Assembly (NCBI RefSeq): GCF_014200395.1
Contig: NZ_JACHBS010000001.1
Coordinates: forward strand, 930,001-994,000
Direction of reading: 5' to 3'
Origin: Microcella frigidaquae
Lineage (GTDB): Bacteria; Actinomycetota; Actinomycetes; Actinomycetales; Microbacteriaceae
Length of the DNA: 64,000 nt
The position numbers and the translations under genes are program-made. Positions 60,536-64,000 of this stretch are shown here, in pieces. The notes under the pieces are model-generated. The model was not told the origin of the DNA. It saw only the letters and a program-made list of their open reading frames with translations, and did not search any database. Each line of letters starts with the position of its first letter. Position 1 is the first letter of the stretch.

Positions 60536-63500
60536 AGCGCGTCGAGCACCTGCCCGACCCAGACGATCAGGTCGTCGTCGCTGGCTCCGGTCGGCAGAGG
60601 CACCGTCGCGGCCCGCTGCTGCCCGAACCACTTCGACCCCGGATACATGCGCTGCAGGCGCAGCTGCCGCGAGTCGGGCAGCATCGGCCCGACGAGCCGC
60701 AGGTTCGTTCCCATGACGACGACGTCGCTGAGGCCGAGCTGCTGCGCCCGGCGGCGCAGGCGCGACACTGCCAGCAGGGTCGCGACCGGGGCGGGCGGGT
60801 CGCCGTAGCGGTCGGCGAGCTCCTCGAGCACCGCATCCAGTGCCGTCTCGTCGCTGGCCGGCGCACTCGCCGTCGACAGCTTCTGGTACGCCTCCAAGCG
60901 CAGGCGCTCGCTCGCGATGTAGTCCTCGGGGATGCGCGCGTCGACGGGCAGCTCGAGCCGCAGCTCGGTCTGCTCCTCGGCAGCGTCGCCGCGGAACACG
61001 CTGACGGCCTCGCCGATCATGCGCAGGTAGAGGTCGAAGCCGACGCCCGCGATGTGGCCGGCCTGCTCGGCACCGAGCAGGTTGCCCGCGCCGCGGATCT
61101 CGAGATCTTTCAGCGCGATCTGCATGCCGCCGCCGAGGTCGGTGTTCGCGGCGATCGTCTGCAGCCGGTCATGCGCGGTCTCGGTGAGCGGCTTGGTCTC
61201 GTCGTAGAGGAAGTACGCGTAGGCGCGCTCGCGCCCGCGGCCGACGCGCCCGCGCAGCTGGTGCAGCTGGCTGAGCCCGTACTTGTCGGCCCGGTCGATG
61301 ATGAGCGTGTTCGCGTTGGCGACGTCGAGGCCCGTCTCGATGATCGTCGTCGAGACGAGCACGTCGAACTTGCGCTCCCAGAAGTCGACCATGACCTGCT
61401 CGAGCAGCGACTCGCTCATCTGGCCGTGGGCGACCGCGATGCGGGCATCCGGAACCAGCTCAGCCAGGTGGCTGGCGACGCGCTGGATGCTCGACACACG
61501 GTTGTGCACGTAGAACACCTGGCCCTCGCGCAGCATCTCGCGGTGGATCGCCGCCGCCACCTGCTTGTCGCTGTAGGGCCCGACGAAGGTCAGGATCGGG
61601 TGGCGGTCCTCCGGCGGGGTCGCCAGGGTCGACATCTCGCGGATGCCCGTCACGGCCATCTCGAGCGTGCGGGGAATCGGCGTGGCCGACATCGCGAGCA
61701 CATCGACGTTCGTCTTGAGCTTCTTGAGGGCGTCCTTGTGCTCGACGCCGAAGCGCTGCTCCTCGTCGATGATCACGAGGCCCAGGTCTTTGAACTGCAC
61801 CCCCTGGCTCAGGATGCGGTGCGTGCCGATGACCACGTCGACGGTGCCCCGCGCGAGGCCGTCGAGCGTCTCCTTCGCCTCCTTGTCCGACTGGAAGCGG
61901 CTGAGCGCGCGCAGGTGCACAGGGAACCCGGCGAAGCGCTCGGCGAAGGTCTCCAGGTGCTGCTTCACCAGCAGGGTGGTCGGCACGATCATGGCCACCT
62001 GCTTGCCGCCCTGCACGGCCTTGAAGGCGGCGCGCACCGCGACCTCGGTCTTGCCGTAGCCGACGTCGCCCGCGAGCAGGCGGTCCATCGGGATCGGCGA
62101 CTCCATGTCGCGCTTGACCTCCTCGATGGTGGTCAGCTGGTCGGGCGTCTCGACATAGGGGAACGCCTCCTCGAGCTCGCGCTGCCACGGGGTGTCGGGC
62201 GGGAAGGCGAAGCCCTTGCTCGACATGCGGGCCGAGTACAGCTTCACGAGCTCGACGGCGATGTCGCGCACGGCCTTGCGGGCGCGGCCCTTCGCGGCCG
62301 CCCAGTCGCTGCCGCCCATCTTGCTCAACTGCGGCGCCTCGCCGCCGACGTAGCGGCTCAGCTGGTCGAGCTGGTCGGTGGGCACGAACAGCTTGTCGCC
62401 CGGGTAGCCGCGCTTGCTGGGCGCGTACTCGATCGCCAGGAACTCACGCGTGCTCTTCACCGGGTTGCGGCCGCCCGTGCTGACCTCGCGCTGCACGAGC
62501 TCGATGAAGCGGCCGATGCCGTGGGTGGCGTGCACGACGTAGTCGCCCGCCTTCAGCTGCAGCGGGTCGACGACATTCGTGCGGCGGCTCGCGAGCTTCT
62601 TCGGCTGGCGCGAGTCGTAGCCGACGGCCCGGCCGTAGAACTCGGTCTCGCTCAGCACGCCGAGCCGCAGCTCGGGCACCTCGAAGCCGTGCTCGATCTG
62701 CGCCTGCACGAGATAGACCAGGCCCGGCTCGAGGGTCTCGGGCAGCTCGTCGACCATCCGAGCGGCCACCTCGTGCTCGCCGAGCACGTCGGCGGCGCGC
62801 TCGACCAGACCGTGGCCGGCAGCGACGACGACCATCGTCCAGCCCGAGCGCACGCGGTCGACGACGTGCTGCACGGCGCCCTCGCTGCGGCCCGCGAATC
62901 CCGGGGGCTCGGCGGCGTCGATGCGCACGACGTCGGGGTCGTCCGCGTCGAAGGCGCTGATCGTGAACCAGTCGCGCCCGCCGGCCGCCTCGCGCAGGCC
63001 GGTCACCGTCACGAAGTCGCCCGCGTCGAGGTCGATCGGGGCCTCGGCGCCGGCGGTCGCGGCGTGCCAGGCGGCGGTCAGGAACTCCCGATTCGTCTCG
63101 GCGAGGTTCACCGCGCGGCTCGCGACCCGCTCGGGGCTGAGCACCGCGACGGCGGCGGATGCGGGCAAGTAGTCGGTCAGCGGCACCAGCCGCTCGACCA
63201 GCGCCGGTGCCAGGCTCTCCATGCCCTCGACCGGGATCCCCTCGCCGATCTTCGCCAGCAGCGGCGCCAGGCTCGGGAACTCGTGCTGCATCTCGCGCGC
63301 CCGCTGCTGCACGCTCGGCACGAGCAGCAGCTCGCGGGTCGGCGGCAGCTCGACGCGGGTGACGTCGTCCTCCCCCGCCCCGCCCGGCAAAGACCGCTGG
63401 TCGGCGACGGAGAACGGCCGCAGCTGCTCGACCTCGTCGCCGAAGAACTCGACGCGCACCGGGTGCTCGGCCACCGCCGGGAAGACGTCGAGGATGCCGC

Positions 63501-64000
63501 CGCGCACCGCGAACTCTCCGCGCCGCGTCACCATGTCGACGCGCGTGTAGGCGAGCTCGATGAGCCGGGTCGTCACCTGCGCCAGGTCGTAGCCGCGACC
63601 GCCGCGCTCGAGCACGACCGGCTCGACGTCGGTCAGCCCTTCGACCAGGGGCTGCAGCGCCGCCCGCACCGACGCGACCACGACGAGGTCGGGCTTGGGC
63701 GTGCCGCTCGCGTCGACGGCGGGCGCATCGGCCCAGGCGCGCAGAGCCCGCAGCGTGCGGATGCGACGTCCGACGGTCTCGGCGCTCGGGCTCAACCGCT
63801 CGTGCGGGAGGGTCTCCCACGCCGGCAGGTCGAGCACGGTCGCGCCCGGCGCGACCGAGGCGAGCGACTCCATGACCGCGTCGGCCTCCCGGCCCGTGGC
63901 GACGATGGCGAGCAGGCACTGCGGGCCGGGGCGGGCATCCAGCACCGCCGCCAGCAGCGGCACGCGCAGACCCTCGACGACCGAGAAGTCGGCCGAGCCG
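60478..64000 (-). CDS. mfd: Transcription-repair coupling factor Mfd, 5' end outside window
   Basis: Mfd removes RNA polymerase stalled at DNA lesions and recruits UvrA. About 1,173 residues are visible and the frame is open at the right edge; roughly the first 20-40 residues are missing. Seen in order: the UvrB-homology N-terminal module (RRIRTLRALRAWA, RGGRGYDL, RRGEFAVRGGILDVFPA), the polymerase-interacting domain (LKAGDYVVHATHGIGRFIELV), Walker A GDVGYGKTEVA, the DEEQRFGVEHK box, SATPIPRTLEMA, the second RecA domain (TTIIETGLDVANANTLIIDRADKYGLSQLHQLRGRVGRG) and the C-terminal TRCF domain. The tail is Ala/Pro-rich and overlaps the CPBP gene. Confidence 0.97.
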   Translation of the reverse strand, partial: GSADFSVVEGLRVPLLAAVLDARPGPQCLLAIVATGREADAVMESLASVAPGATVLDLPAWETLPHERLSPSAETVGRRIRTLRALRAWADAPAVDASGTPKPDLVVVASVRAALQPLVEGLTDVEPVVLERGGRGYDLAQVTTRLIELAYTRVDMVTRRGEFAVRGGILDVFPAVAEHPVRVEFFGDEVEQLRPFSVADQRSLPGGAGEDDVTRVELPPTRELLLVPSVQQRAREMQHEFPSLAPLLAKIGEGIPVEGMESLAPALVERLVPLTDYLPASAAVAVLSPERVASRAVNLAETNREFLTAAWHAATAGAEAPIDLDAGDFVTVTGLREAAGGRDWFTISAFDADDPDVVRIDAAEPPGFAGRSEGAVQHVVDRVRSGWTMVVVAAGHGLVERAADVLGEHEVAARMVDELPETLEPGLVYLVQAQIEHGFEVPELRLGVLSETEFYGRAVGYDSRQPKKLASRRTNVVDPLQLKAGDYVVHATHGIGRFIELVQREVSTGGRNPVKSTREFLAIEYAPSKRGYPGDKLFVPTDQLDQLSRYVGGEAPQLSKMGGSDWAAAKGRARKAVRDIAVELVKLYSARMSSKGFAFPPDTPWQRELEEAFPYVETPDQLTTIEEVKRDMESPIPMDRLLAGDVGYGKTEVAVRAAFKAVQGGKQVAMIVPTTLLVKQHLETFAERFAGFPVHLRALSRFQSDKEAKETLDGLARGTVDVVIGTHRILSQGVQFKDLGLVIIDEEQRFGVEHKDALKKLKTNVDVLAMSATPIPRTLEMAVTGIREMSTLATPPEDRHPILTFVGPYSDKQVAAAIHREMLREGQVFYVHNRVSSIQRVASHLAELVPDARIAVAHGQMSESLLEQVMVDFWERKFDVLVSTTIIETGLDVANANTLIIDRADKYGLSQLHQLRGRVGRGRERAYAYFLYDETKPLTETAHDRLQTIAANTDLGGGMQIALKDLEIRGAGNLLGAEQAGHIAGVGFDLYLRMIGEAVSVFRGDAAEEQTELRLELPVDARIPEDYIASERLRLEAYQKLSTASAPASDETALDAVLEELADRYGDPPAPVATLLAVSRLRRRAQQLGLSDVVVMGTNLRLVGPMLPDSRQLRLQRMYPGSKWFGQQRAATVPLPTGASDDDLIVWVGQVLDALYAPEAAPASAPASGAPSA

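Overview
The window is roughly 70% GC by eye, almost fully coding, and reads as a chromosomal segment of an actinobacterium, most likely family Microbacteriaceae. The grounds are gene content (DUF4245, DUF501 and DUF4307 proteins, a DivIC-type septum protein, class II fructose bisphosphatase, an Rv1086-like cis-prenyltransferase) and promoters of the TAnnnT type placed only 6-7 nt before many start codons, which implies leaderless mRNAs. The family assignment is inference. No rRNA, CRISPR array, phage or plasmid genes were seen; one tRNA and two insertion sequences are present.

Layout. 1-7.9 kb: a partial PhyH dioxygenase, mmsA with a LysR regulator, rmuC, a VOC protein, an acyl-CoA ligase and a BASS-type transporter. 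7.9-11.6 kb: a heterodimeric ABC exporter pair. 11.7-23.9 kb: housekeeping block with glpX and fbaA, a histidine kinase with a degenerate partner, ispH, an ABC-2 exporter, xseAB, a DUF4245 protein, a beta-carbonic anhydrase and fumC. 23.85-24.95 kb: IS481-type element 1 with a frameshifted transposase. 24.9-26.5 kb: a PadR regulator with a membrane protein. 26.7-31.2 kb: an inorganic-carbon accumulation (DAB) operon dabB-dabA-P-II-like, divergent from a small winged-helix regulator. 31.3-35.6 kb: PhoH2, a class V aminotransferase, a cis-prenyltransferase and a hemolysin III protein. 35.64-36.66 kb: intact IS481-type element 2. 36.7-47.8 kb: DUF4307, greA, ilvA, an AI-2E type permease, a four-gene ABC uptake system, a YcaQ-like DNA glycosylase, HtpX and LemA. 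47.9-54.4 kb: a tRNA with UAA anticodon, type II NADH dehydrogenase, a mycosin-like protease, DUF501, DivIC, enolase, hisS. 54.4-64 kb: a TetR regulator, an ABC-2 exporter, mazG, an MFS exporter, a CPBP protein and the bulk of mfd, cut by the window end.

How it fits together. glpX, fbaA, eno and fumC serve central carbon metabolism. The DAB operon and the carbonic anhydrase 5 kb away both bear on cytoplasmic bicarbonate supply, probably for anaplerotic and biosynthetic carboxylations, since no RuBisCO is visible. rmuC, xseAB, the YcaQ-like protein and mfd are DNA maintenance genes. The less ordinary features are the DAB operon with its operator geometry, the class I-shaped UAA tRNA, two IS481-type elements that both landed in CTAG at gene ends and both bury the transposase ribosome-binding site in a hairpin, a synonymously diverged remnant of an ilvA tail behind ilvA, a kinase pair without a response regulator, and a strand-biased, over-represented hexamer GGATGC.
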